The notes under the pieces are model-generated. The model did no database searches, was not told the DNA's origin, and saw only the letters and a list, made by a program, of their open reading frames with translations. This document shows, piece by piece, positions 36,103-46,961 of a DNA stretch of 64,000 nucleotides. The position numbers and the translations under genes are program-made. Location: contig CP114481.1 in NCBI GenBank assembly GCA_027186245.1, forward strand, positions 57,358,569-57,422,568, read 5' to 3'. Within the stretch, counting starts at the first letter, position 1. The number at the start of each line of letters is the position of its first letter. This DNA comes from Coriaria nepalensis (lineage: Eukaryota; Streptophyta; Magnoliopsida; Cucurbitales; Coriariaceae).

Positions 36103-37716
36103 AGTGGTCAAAAGAATCAAAGAACGAACCTTGGGATGCTGTTTTTTAGGAAGACATGGAGTAGAGTAAGAAGCGATGATAATACAGAAGAATAAGTGCC
36201 AGTTTTACTGACATACTGGAAGATCAATTTTAAAGGGGGGGAAAAAAGAAATCTATATGATTGCATTTGAACTGTAAAAAGGGGAACTTTATTCCTATCC
36301 AGTAAACTATAAGATTAAGGTGGAAATGAAGGGAAAAATATGGATGAACAAGAGAGCTTGGAAAGCTGAAATTGATTAGACCAATTCCGATATGCTTAAT
36401 ATTATCCAAGCTACCAAAATTCCAATTTCAATTGATGGAATGAAAATCAATAAAAAGAACAACGGAATTCGCTCCTATACGAATCGCAAGCAGAAAACAA
36501 AGTGCAGGAATCGCAAACTAGGACAAAAATCAGAAACAGGCATCAAGATAACCGAGCGAAAAACAGACTACTCAGACGAAGATCCTCACCAAAATTACCA
36601 GAGAAAAATACCTTCGTCGTCCGATGTCGTAAGACGGAAAATGGAGATCAGTACCCAAAGACCCAGAACAGGGGGTGCGGTGTGATTGGAGAGGGGAAGA
36701 ATTCGGCTCAAGGATAAAGCTAGGGCTAGAAATGGGAGAAGAAGGGGCAATGAGTAGAGCAGGATAAGAGTAGTAAAGGAAAGTGCTAATAATGATCATC
36801 ACCATTTGTTTCTATTTCCAGTCCTGTAGTTTTTTTGCTGGGTCATCACCACCATGTTCATTGTCTTATTTTCCCTCCCTTCCGTTGTTAATTTGCAATT
36901 GTCGTTTTAACTGTAAGAACGACTCACCTGTCTCGTTCAATGGCACTACCAAACGACATGTCATTCCTATTGGGCCTTAGCCCAAACAGTGGCGAGAGAA
37001 AGGGGTAACTGTAAAGGAATAAGAAACACATGGGATTGGGTCAGAAGGAGAAGTGGATGACGTAAGGAAGGGGTCACAAGTCATTTCACAGAGACTGGAC
37101 GGGTGACGTTAAGACTGACTTGATATGATTTACGAAATAAATAAATAAATAACGAATCAATCAATCTCAAGTTGCATGTATATATGACGTTGAGACAGAT
37201 CCGACGGCTGATAGCGACTCTTTCTCTCTTTCCGACGCATCGACAGTATCGCGCGCGTTGTGCGGGAGCAATTTCTATGAGCCCCACCCACACGTCAGAG
37301 TAAAATCTAATTCTTTACTCGGTGGGACCCAATCATTGGACCAATCAGGTCCCTCCACATTTATGTAAACCTTACCTTATTGTTACGTACACTAGTAGTC
37401 AATTTCATAAGATTTTCATTGTACTGTAACTCGATCTTCACAAAAATGAATTCATGAAATATTTAAACATATATGTAATTCATAAAAGATAGATCTTTGA
37501 AGGGATAAGGCGTGAGAGAGAGAGAGAGTGTTACATTTAACAAAAACACTAGAAGGTAGGAAAGGTCAAGATACAAAATTACAAATTCTAGTTTTTATGC
37601 TCATTGTGGATCTAACTAAGCAGATTAATAATAATCTCGAGATCGATTCCGAGGTTAAACTAGCACGAGATCGAAAGCTCGATATAAAGACGGATCGAGG
37701 AGAAATAAACTATCTT
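36103..37716. other. Leader/promoter of the IES2-like gene and 3' flank of the kelch gene
   Basis: A likely 5' UTR intron of the IES2-like gene has its donor at 36611 (minus strand AAG|GTATTT) and an acceptor near 36140. Upstream, at 36940-36985, are GGGCCTTAGCCCAAAC-type elements. No extra gene is supported between 36750 and 37716. Confidence 0.45.
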
Positions 37717-40411
37717 TCAGGAACTTCCAGGGCCACCCAGTGTTAAAAAAACACCCTTCAGATCACTTCTGAGCCTGCTCTCTTTAAATAGAGATGGCGG
37801 TTTACCTCTAACCCCTGGATTCAGTCGACCCACTGGAGCTTTCCGGAAACTTTCACTCGGCTCCAGCAATGGAAGTTTGTGCATCGTTTGCTGAAGTGGA
37901 TGCTTGAAAAGTTCTACATTGTTCGGGTTCGGTATATACTGAGGACCAATAGGAACAGGGCTAGTCGGAAGAGAAGGATTTTGGGTAACATAATTGGTCC
38001 CTCTCGAAAATACCCCGGGTCCCTAATTGAAGTGGAAGAGCACTAGTTAGTCTGAAATTAAATTAACCAGGAAGAACCCGAAAAACTAAATGAGAGCATG
38101 AATGTTAATGAAGCAACTTACTGGTGAGAACAAGACCCCCCTAAATTCTTTTCCATTAACAGTTGCGGTCATGAGAAAACCCGAATCGAAGGTTCCATCA
38201 ACTCTTCCACGAACCTCGGCTCCAATCTAGTAAAACAGACCGGTATATTAAAAGTAAGAAAGAAAAGTCTTCAAAGACTACTTCAAGGGGAAAGTGCACA
38301 AAAACAAAGTGTTTTTACCGGGTTCTGTTCTACAGAGGAGCAATTTGGTCCTTGTCTACTGCTACGAACAACACTAAGAAGGTCATGTTCTTGCTTCAAC
38401 TGGTTCTGGTGTTGTCCGAGAAAAATATCTTGTCTGGTCGGGTTTCTGTTGTTCTTGTTGTAAGACTGAGTGCTAATTGGATTATGGTCTAAATTCTTCA
38501 GGAAGTGAAATCCTTTAGAGCTACTGACAGAATCCGAGGCTTTAAGAACAGGGGTCTGCTCCTGATCAGAATGTGATGGGGATGAGTTTTGAGAGAGTGA
38601 AAGAGAATGCTCCTCTTGCTCTGATTCCACCTCCACCACTTTCGGATTCGTCGTTCTTCTCCTCTTAATAGGATGTGAACCGTCTGCAAAACACAGTCAA
38701 AACTTAAGATTATGCCTAATTCAATAAATTAACCAAGATTAAGGATATGGATTATAGTGTTCTAATTAGACAAACCTGAGAGGAACACAAGAGAGTGATT
38801 CTTCTCTGATTCTTGTACATTCCCAGACATCAACATTTGAACTGAGCTTTTGTCTTCATCCCTTGAAGACCTCCTTTCTTGGTTCCAATGGCTTCCGAAG
38901 ATCTTGCACATGGAAATATTGTACCGTCCGTTCGGGTGCTCAGCTCCAAGTTGCAACACCAGCATCTCGTTCAGAGGCCGTTCATCCTCCCCACACCTAA
39001 ATTTATTCACCATACACAAATTTTACTACTACGATATTGTTATCATGCTCAGATTATGTCATAGTGGGAATGTAAAAATGAAAAATACCCTCCGTAAATC
39101 ACAATGTCTGAATCCGCCACAACAGCCGTATGAGAAAACCGGCCTTGTGGCTGTTGACCACATATATCAATCCGAGTCCATGAACAAGTACTCACATCAA
39201 AGACCCAAACATCATCATAATAACGTTTATCTCCAACCCCTGCAATAATATACACCTGCAACAATCACACACAAGAAGAATATAAGACCCCTAACTAGCA
39301 CGTTTCCACTTCTCTACATAAAATAATTTTTACTAACACAAAATTTAGTACCTTTGTCCCAATATTAACAGCTGCATGACCTGCTCGAACACCCGGCTTC
39401 AACCCTTGAACATCCAACTGAGCAAAAGCAACATGACAACCATCAAGAAGAAGAAAAACAAGCTTTTTATTATTATTATATAATTATAAAAAAGCAGAAG
39501 ATTAAACAGAGCAAGAGAGAAAGGATTATACCCTAGACCAAGTGAGAGAGTACATATCAAGCATGTCGACATCACCGTAATAGCGGTCCCCGCAATCACC
39601 GCCATACAAGAACAGCTTGTGACCAACCACAACAGCCGAATGGCTATCCCTCGGGACCGGAATCTCACCTCTCACTTCCGGTCTAGTCCATCTCATTGTC
39701 TTAATGTCCAGAACATGCAAGTCGTTAAGGTAATTCGACTCGCCTTCTCCACTTCCCCCAAAAACAACTAATTTATCATCTCCAACTAGAGTTGAGGTGT
39801 GACTTTCTCGAGGTGAAGGCGGGTTTCCTTTACATTTAGGCTGTGTCCATTCTTTGGTTATTAGGTTTAGTATGTGAAGATCATTGACCTTTTTCGAGCC
39901 GTTTGTTCCGCCAAAAACGATCAGCTGGGAACCGACTAGGAAGGCACTGTGGCTGTCTCTTGCTCCGGGGCTTTGACCGGTAGTTTCCATTACTTTCCAC
40001 TCCATTGTGTCTAGATTTAGTACTAGAACATCACTAAAATGCATTCCTCCACAACATCCCTGATATATATATTTTTCAGAGTAAGGAAAAAACAAATGAA
40101 GAGTTAGGATCCTTTTTTTAGCATGATCATAATAAAATAGTAAAGAAAGTTTGCAGCAATTTCCTGATAATTTTTGTTGATCATGCAAGCTAGTGTTGAA
40201 GTAAATGGGGTCTTAGATTCTTAAACAGTGAACTCTAGTAAACAAAATATTAATGAAGAAGAAGGATGCATACCCCAAAGATGTAGACATTTCCTTCATG
40301 ATAACAAGCAGAGTGACCCCATCTTTCAGAAGGATTAAATCCTACGACCTTAGGATACAACCACATTGCCTTCTTCTTTGCAGCAGCTGCTTCACTTCCT
40401 ATTGACCCCAT
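37717..40411 (-). CDS. Kelch-repeat (galactose oxidase-like) protein
   Basis: Eight exons: 40411-40274, 40059-39532, 39417-39352, 39255-39089, 38996-38776, 38683-38319, 38226-38122 and 38022-37717, giving 631 residues. The first about 330 residues form a kelch beta-propeller, with repeats such as ARDSHSAFLVGSQLIVFGGT, PRESHTSTLVGDDKLVVFGG, PRDSHSAVVVGHKLFLYGG and GRFSHTAVVADSDIVIYGG. A Ser/Gln-rich linker with a basic patch (PIKRRRTTNPK, a possible nuclear signal) follows. A C-terminal block (GAEVRGRVDGTFDSGFLMTA, then VNGKEFRGVLF) comes next. The layout fits a plant kelch family of unknown role; there is no F-box. Kelch propellers bind proteins, but the partner is unknown. Confidence 0.9.
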
Positions 40412-41148
40412 TTTTAAACTCTTCTCTAGGTAGAAGTGAAGTTTTTCTTCTCTCTTCCTAGTGATTTCTGAACAGAGAGGACTTGATAAGAATGAAGACG
40501 AAAGAAGAAGAAGGAGAGAGTCAAAAGATGGGCAAGTGATGTATCAACTATCAGTGTCAAAAAAAAATAGGACATGAAAAGATGGGCGCTGTCATGTCTG
40601 AATCACTGTGTCACCAACAACCTTGTGATGAAAAGAACTAAAGAAGGTTAATATTTTATATTTTTTTAATTTCCTCTATAAAAGAGTTTTTATTTAATTC
40701 ACAAAACAAAAAACGGGTACCTTTTAAGAAAAGTTAATTAATTATTAATTAATTATTTTATTATTATTATTATTTTAATTCTCTCTCATCTGTGTTTATC
40801 TGAAAATGATGGGAGTGTGGGGACTCGGGAGTGAGGATTAGCTGCAGTTCTCTACTTTCTTATATCTCTCATTTTGCTTTTGAACTCACAGTCACAATCA
40901 AGCTCACATGCTCTCTCTCTTTATCTTTCTATGATAGTATGATATTGGGATTGATGGGTGGGGTTGAAAGCCTTCAAGAGTGTGGGGGCTCTCTCTCTCT
41001 AACTTTCACTCTCTCTTTATCACTCCCCAATTTTCAAGGTGGGCTATTGATGTTGATCAAGAAATGGGGTGTTCTGAATGGTGACCTTAGGAAAGTGTGT
41101 CTGTGTGTGAGAGAGAGGGCTCTTTCTTCTGTACTAATTCTTTATTTC
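40412..41148. other. Upstream region of the kelch gene
   Basis: This is promoter and 5' UTR sequence of the minus-strand kelch gene. It includes AT-rich palindromic TTAATTAATTATTAATTAATTA at about 40735-40756 and several (CT)n stretches near 40908-41010. No gene is supported. Confidence 0.5.
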
Positions 41149-41584
41149 TTTATTTTATTTTATTTTATTTTATTTTATTTTATTTTATTTTATTTTATTT
41201 TATTTTATTTTATTTTATTTTATTTTATTTTATTTTATTTTATTTTATTTTATTTTATTTTATTTTATTTTATTTTATTTTATTTTATTTTATTTTATTT
41301 TATTTTATTTTATTTTATTTTATTTTATTTTATTTTATTTTATTTTATTTTATTTTATTTTATTTTATTTTATTTTATTTTATTTTATTTTATTGTATTT
41401 TATTTTATTTTATTGTATTGTATTTTATTTTATTTTATTTTATTTTATTTTATTTTATTTTATTTTATTTTATTTTATTTTATTTTATTTTATTTTATTT
41501 TATTTTATTTTATTTTATTTTATTTTATTTTATTTTATTTTATTTTATTTTATTTTATTTTATTTTATTTTATTTTATTTTATT
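41149..41584. repeat. (TTTTA)n microsatellite, about 435 bp
   Basis: An almost perfect pentanucleotide array of roughly 87 units, read as TTTTA on the plus strand. The only interruptions I see are T-to-G changes near 41394, 41414 and 41419. It is unusually long and pure for a pentanucleotide. It lies about 740 bp upstream of the kelch start codon, in a spacer. The long reading frames it creates (Phe-Ile-Leu-Phe-Tyr repeats) are artefacts. Confidence 0.97.
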
Positions 41585-42865
41585 AATTTTGGGAAATGAG
41601 ATTTGGTGTTGATTACCTCAAAACTCAGAAAGAGATAAGACTGTTTTTCTTCAAGGTCAGATGTAAGAAAGACTTTAGTTTTAGTGCTTATAAATTCATA
41701 TCACGAGAATTAAAGACAGAAGGAAATGCGCGAATATATCACGAGAAATAAGTAGTTCCAAAATGAGATGAAAATAATGCCACTTGTCAAGAATCTGAGT
41801 TTTCTTTGGACGCAGTGAAGACGTACTTTAGACGCGACAAACACTGGAGCTTTTTTTTTTTTGTTTATTGGCGGTAGTACCCTTGCCTCGTTTCACGTGC
41901 TTTTCTTGTCTTTGAAACTTGAAATTCTTTGTCAAAAAAAATATTATATATAAAGAATTGGGATGCAATAAATAACTTGAAACTTGAGAGAAAGAGGGCA
42001 AAAAACTTTCAATCTATTCTTGTCAGACATTTTTTCTTTTTTTTCTTTTTTTTTTTTTAACTTTAAAATAAAAGGGATCATCATGTCATAACTAATAGGA
42101 GCTAGCACAAAAACCGCACGACACATTGGGCTGGGTTTGATCATTGTTGATGTAGTGGAAGTATTCCTAGAAAGATGGGCCAGCGTGACGGGCACGGACA
42201 GTTGACTGATCCAAAACCCAAGACCCAAATTGCGAGGCCATACGTAAATTGCCAACTAATCCGTACCTAATGCTTCGATTATCGCACATTCTTGTAGCTA
42301 AAACTAGTCTACTTACTTACTACACGTCACAATAGGAACTGCCCTACCACTTCCTTAATTACTTCACCAACAATAATAAAATAGAAAACCAGTTTCAAGT
42401 TTTCGACCGAGATAACGAAGACAGCCATAATAATAGTACAGTTATAAATGAATGTCAAATGACTGGGTGGGCCCTGTCAATGTCCTATTCCCCAGTCAAC
42501 TATACAGTCCACATCATGACAAGGAATTAGGACTGTCCTAATGAACGTTGATCAATACGATCAAAGTAACAGTCTTATCTGCATTCATTCATGCATTCAT
42601 TTACTGGTTTTGTAGGTTAGGAAGAAAAATTGAATTACATCTCACCAACAATATGATAATCTCACCTGCTCAACTAAAATTGAATTACATCAATGCTCTG
42701 CAGTTTACACAGAGTGGGGGTGTATACTGTATGAAACTGTTTGTACAATGAAAGCTCTTTTAGATTTCCATCTATTCTACATGGAATTACAAAAGGAATG
42801 TAAAATATACACAAGTATAAGTTTCTTCATCTGCACTTACCTTGTAGGTTTTTTATACCGAGTAT
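41585..42865. other. AT-rich intergenic region and 3' flank of the ferroportin-like gene
   Basis: No gene is recognised. T-runs lie at about 41851-41862 and 42028-42058. A TGGGCC-type motif pair lies near 42128-42180. The last part before 42866 is the 3' UTR of the transporter gene. Confidence 0.5.
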
Positions 42866-45800
42866 TCAAAAGGTGAATAGGGTCCTCTGTTCATCTGTTG
42901 GATTTGACAGCCACCTACAAAACATCCATGCTGCCCCGACCACGGAGAGAAGTGAAAGCATTGTGAGGAATCCAAAATGTGAAGCATCATTTGCGATGAT
43001 TGCAATTCCCAACATAACCGATTCGGCCAAACTAGCAATGGAAACTTCTGTCGTAGCGATGAGGTTTGCTTTGGACAATGGGATTCCGGTCTGAAGAATC
43101 TGTTGCCCCACAACATCGTATGACATGTGTCCCAACCTCGACAACACCTGCACAGACAAGACAAGTTAGGTGAACATGTTTTCGTTTTTTATATTAAGCT
43201 TGAAAGTTACTTCTTACAATTAGAGACAAGAAGAAAATAAGGGGGCTCTGATGGGAAAGAGATCCACTCCAATATACAACAACAGCTAGTATGAGAAGCG
43301 AAGCTTGAAATATCAGTCCAACTGCTCCAGCCTGATAAAGAAGATAACAAATTAGGTGTTGAATAGAAACCTTCAGGAAATTGGAGAGGTGATAGAAAGT
43401 AGAAAAGATAACCACCTTTAAAATGCCAAATTGTTTGACCAAGTTTGCTGAGACGAAAGTTGCTGCAACGCCCATAAAAGCACAGAATCCACTAAACCCA
43501 CCAATGATTGATGGATTAATACCTGAGAATCAACTGTTAGTAAGGAAACTGCAGGACAGATAAAATGATTATTAACCAAAAGGTTTCTAGGTGAGGCAAT
43601 TATACCACGCTGTACTAAGAATGCTGTCATCAAACTTCCAGGAGTGAGTACAACATTGAAGTAGAGAAGCACAAAGGCTAGGCTTGCAGGTAGAACTGGC
43701 TGCTGTATGTATTCCTTCCACCCATTTTTAATGACTTGTACACCAGAATCCACTGAATGACAAGAAGTTCATACTTTATATTAGTGCACATAGCATGAAG
43801 AAATGAGAGTGAAAAATCAAATCCAAGTTAACGGAGTGTTTACATATGCCTCGAGTATCACAGAGAGTTCTTTCAGGTTGTAAGCACTTTGTCCGATCAA
43901 GAACTCCAGTTGAGAGCTTGTTGGTTAACCATGTAAGGACAACCTGAGAAACAGAGTTAATAAGGAGCTTATCTTCCAGCTAAAAAAAAAAGAGCGAGTA
44001 GGAAAGGTTATCTTACCACAATGGGCAATGACCACAGTATTAGACCACCAGCAAACTTCAAGCAAGTAACTGGGTCATACTTAGAGAGAAGAATTCCAAA
44101 CACAGATGCTCCAGCTATCTGTAAATTGTCAGTGTTAGTAGGTATGTCAATTTCTTAAACTGGCAATGAAGAATCAGTATTGCAGTTACCTCACAGAGAA
44201 GGTCAATCCGACTTAGAACAGCATTAGCTTCTGCAAGCGCAATGGGCCTATTTATCCCTGCTAACTGAGTAAATAAGAGCAGTGGTTTAGGACAAACTAA
44301 CTCTACCTTACAAGAATATGAAGAAAAAAAAAAGGAAGGTAGGAAAAAATGGCACTACCAATACAACCCAATCTCGTTCCATTGCAATTCCCAATGCAAC
44401 TCCAGTTAACCTTTCAATAGACCCAGCTAGAACTAACACAACAAACCAGGGCTGGAGAAGTATCGATGACGCAGAAGACCGAGGGACTGAATGGGCATAA
44501 ATGACCATCAACGCAGATAAAAACTGAGCAGCTGCCTGGAAAATCGGAAAAAAACTGTTAGAAAGTTAAAAGAGATTACAACATCCAGTTTATTCTTCTT
44601 CCTCGAGAGAAAGCTGAAGTGATTTTGATTTGTCGTATAGTCAAACATCCAGTTTGATGGCTGATGTACTATGTTTAAAATTCAAAAGGAAAAATAAATA
44701 AATAAAAGATACCTGGACAACATTCAAGCAAGTGTAAGCAGGTACTCTGGGGAAATTATCCATAAACTTGCCGACTAGAGGGCCTCCAACTATTATCACA
44801 ACCTGTCGAAGTAGAGATTATTAGAAAGTTCAGTCTGTTTCAATATAACATTAAGTCCGTGAAAATGGTTAAAAGTTAAAACCTTTGTGAAGAATCCCAT
44901 TACTGCCACTGGTAAGAGACTTGGATGAAGCAGGGCAATAGCAGAAGGCCAAGCAAAATTCCAAAGTTGTTCCACCAAATTTCCAGCAAGACAAGAGGCA
45001 TATAAAGCTGAAAGATATATGTGAAAATCTTGTTAGGGAATTGATTAGAGGATCCAATTTATCCCAATCAAACCGTTGTCTGACTGTGACATTCATTTTC
45101 TTCCAAGGGGCTCTCACCATACAGTCCAGCAGGATGGGCTGGAGTGGCTGCAAGAGCATCCTGCTGTTCCTCAGATAAAACCTACAAAGCACATGAAAAT
45201 AAAATAGAAAATAATGATAAGAGAAGAAAATTAGACATAATTCAACGCTCAATGTGATTTAAAATTAGCACTGAAAAAAGGGGGAAGAAGAAGAAGAAGA
45301 GACCCAAGTAACGTACAGGCAATGTTGTCAAAAGACTATCTACATAAGTCTCTTCAGACAACAAACCCAAAGGTTCAGTCTCTAAACGCAAGCCATCGCT
45401 CTCAAGGAAATCAGATTTCAGATGAATAATGGGGTTCAAACAATCAGGTTCCACTGCAGACAAATCTTCCAAGACTTCATTTTCTTTTGTAACTTGATTG
45501 CACTGTACATCAATGTTTGTTATTGAACACCTTGAAACCAATGTATCCAACCTGCAACCATAAAAATGAAGTACAGAAGAGAGGAAGAGGGTGAGAGGCG
45601 GGAAAGCTCGGTTTCCGACATTTTATCATATCAAAGCAGACACAAGTTCTGATAAATGATACGTTTCTAAGCTGATTTAATAGCTGAGATTAGAAGATAA
45701 AGAAGAAAAAATTACCTATCAAATTTCCAACTATCATAACTCTTAAACTAAGACGATGAAATTTTCCTCATTAACAGGACTCCCATTTCTCAGCAAATAT

Positions 45801-45981
45801 GCAGGAGAAGATAAGCTCAAAATACTCTATACCTGGAAGAATCGAAATGCTGATTGAGATTCAACCGTCTGCAACAAAGGAAGCGATAGCGAATTCGAGA
45901 AGAAGAAGACGATGATAAAGAAGCTTTCCGAATCGAATAGTTGAAGAGACTACAAGAAGCGGACTGACTGAGAGTGACCAT
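42866..45981 (-). CDS. Plastid ferroportin-like transporter (SLC40, IREG3/MAR1 type)
   Basis: Thirteen coding exons run from 45981-45833, 45551-45317, 45181-45118, 45007-44883, 44802-44713, 44535-44359, 44264-44190, 44118-44017, 43943-43844, 43752-43606, 43522-43416 and 43331-43218 to 43147-42866, all in phase, giving 588 residues. The Ser-rich N-terminus after [10 protein letters not shown] looks like a plastid transit peptide. After an acidic linker come about ten membrane segments of the ferroportin fold, with motifs [53 protein letters not shown] and [18 protein letters not shown]. Arabidopsis IREG3/MAR1 sits in the plastid envelope and is linked to metal homeostasis and aminoglycoside uptake. 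An in-frame ATG at 46044 would add 21 residues (MVAQLQELELEAEKASSGAA and one more); the inner start is chosen because it gives a normal transit peptide. Confidence 0.9.
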
Positions 45982-46044
45982 AGCTGCTGCTCCTGATGAT
46001 GCTTTTTCAGCTTCCAGTTCAAGCTCCTGCAATTGAGCCACCAA

Positions 46045-46961
46045 ATCCCTTCCTTCCCACTCATGCAGACTCCAAAATTTTCAGCTAATCCTTCTATTCA
46101 GATAACAACTCACAAGCAATGAAGCAAATTGTCAAACAAAAAGTTCTTAAGAGTTACGGCTCAAAGAAGAAAGAAACAAAACTAGGCCAGAATCTTAAAT
46201 GCGCGCTTGAATCTTTCTTTCTGTCAGAGACATGGAAAAAAATTTCTTAGGAGTTACGGCTCAAAGAAGAAAGTGAAGAACCTTATCTGAGGAACAGGAT
46301 GAGGAGGTTGTTGGTTTCTTCTTCTCCAAATCCTTTTAACCAGCGGAGAGTTCAAAGGCCGTGGTGTGTTTGTTGAGTGTGTAGCCAACTGTGGACTTGT
46401 GGCCCAAAAAAAAGTTTTTTGGGCCATAGATCTTTTCAGGATATTGCTTATACTCTGCCATGTTGCTATTTGAAATTCCATATAAATTTGGCCCAAAAGA
46501 AGAAAAAAAAAGAAATTCTTGTGGAGTTAAAATTAATAACCTTTAATGTTTGGGCTTTTGGGTTTGGGCTTATTTATGACCCATTTTTAAAGTATCTTTG
46601 CTTTATCAGCCCATGATCCAAGAAATTAGAGGGAAAAGTATACAAGCGAAGGTCTCGCGCGCGAGAGAGAGAAAGATATGGGCCAGCTTTCGACCCAAAG
46701 TTCCAAAGCCTCCTGTATAAAAATTTAGCTGATAATGCAACAATTTAAACGGTCTTGAAAATAACTGCCGACATCCATTTCTCGACCACGAAAAAGAAAG
46801 AAGAAAAGAGACCATGAAGGTACAGAACCAATAATGATTTCATCTAATCTTCCAGCAACGCGACGATATTTTTGTCCAAATCCAACCTGATATAAAGTAC
46901 AAACCACACTACGCGTCACTTAAACAAAGACCAGTAACGGGTTGCACAGAAAGTTCAATCA
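46045..46961. promoter_or_regulatory. Bidirectional promoter rich in Site II (TGGGCY) motifs
   Basis: Between the transporter (-) and the SOQ1-like gene (+) seven TGGGCY motifs lie within 285 bp: 46401-46406, 46420-46425, 46490-46495, 46551-46556, 46565-46570, 46608-46613 and 46679-46684, on both strands. The two at 46401-46425 form a short inverted repeat (GGCCCAAAAAAAAG...TTTTTTGGGCC). A (GC)n/(GA)n block is at 46656-46676. A short sequence (TTCTTAAGAGTTACGGCTCAAAGAAGAAAG-like) occurs twice, at about 46143 and 46248. An ATG at 46064 on the transporter strand opens an out-of-frame 67-codon frame overlapping the main start. Confidence 0.6.

Noticed and set aside
40831..41612. Three long plus-strand reading frames of Phe-Ile-Leu-Phe-Tyr repeats
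   Set aside because: They are translations of the (TTTTA)n microsatellite, which has no stops on this strand in these frames. No gene-like sequence flanks them.
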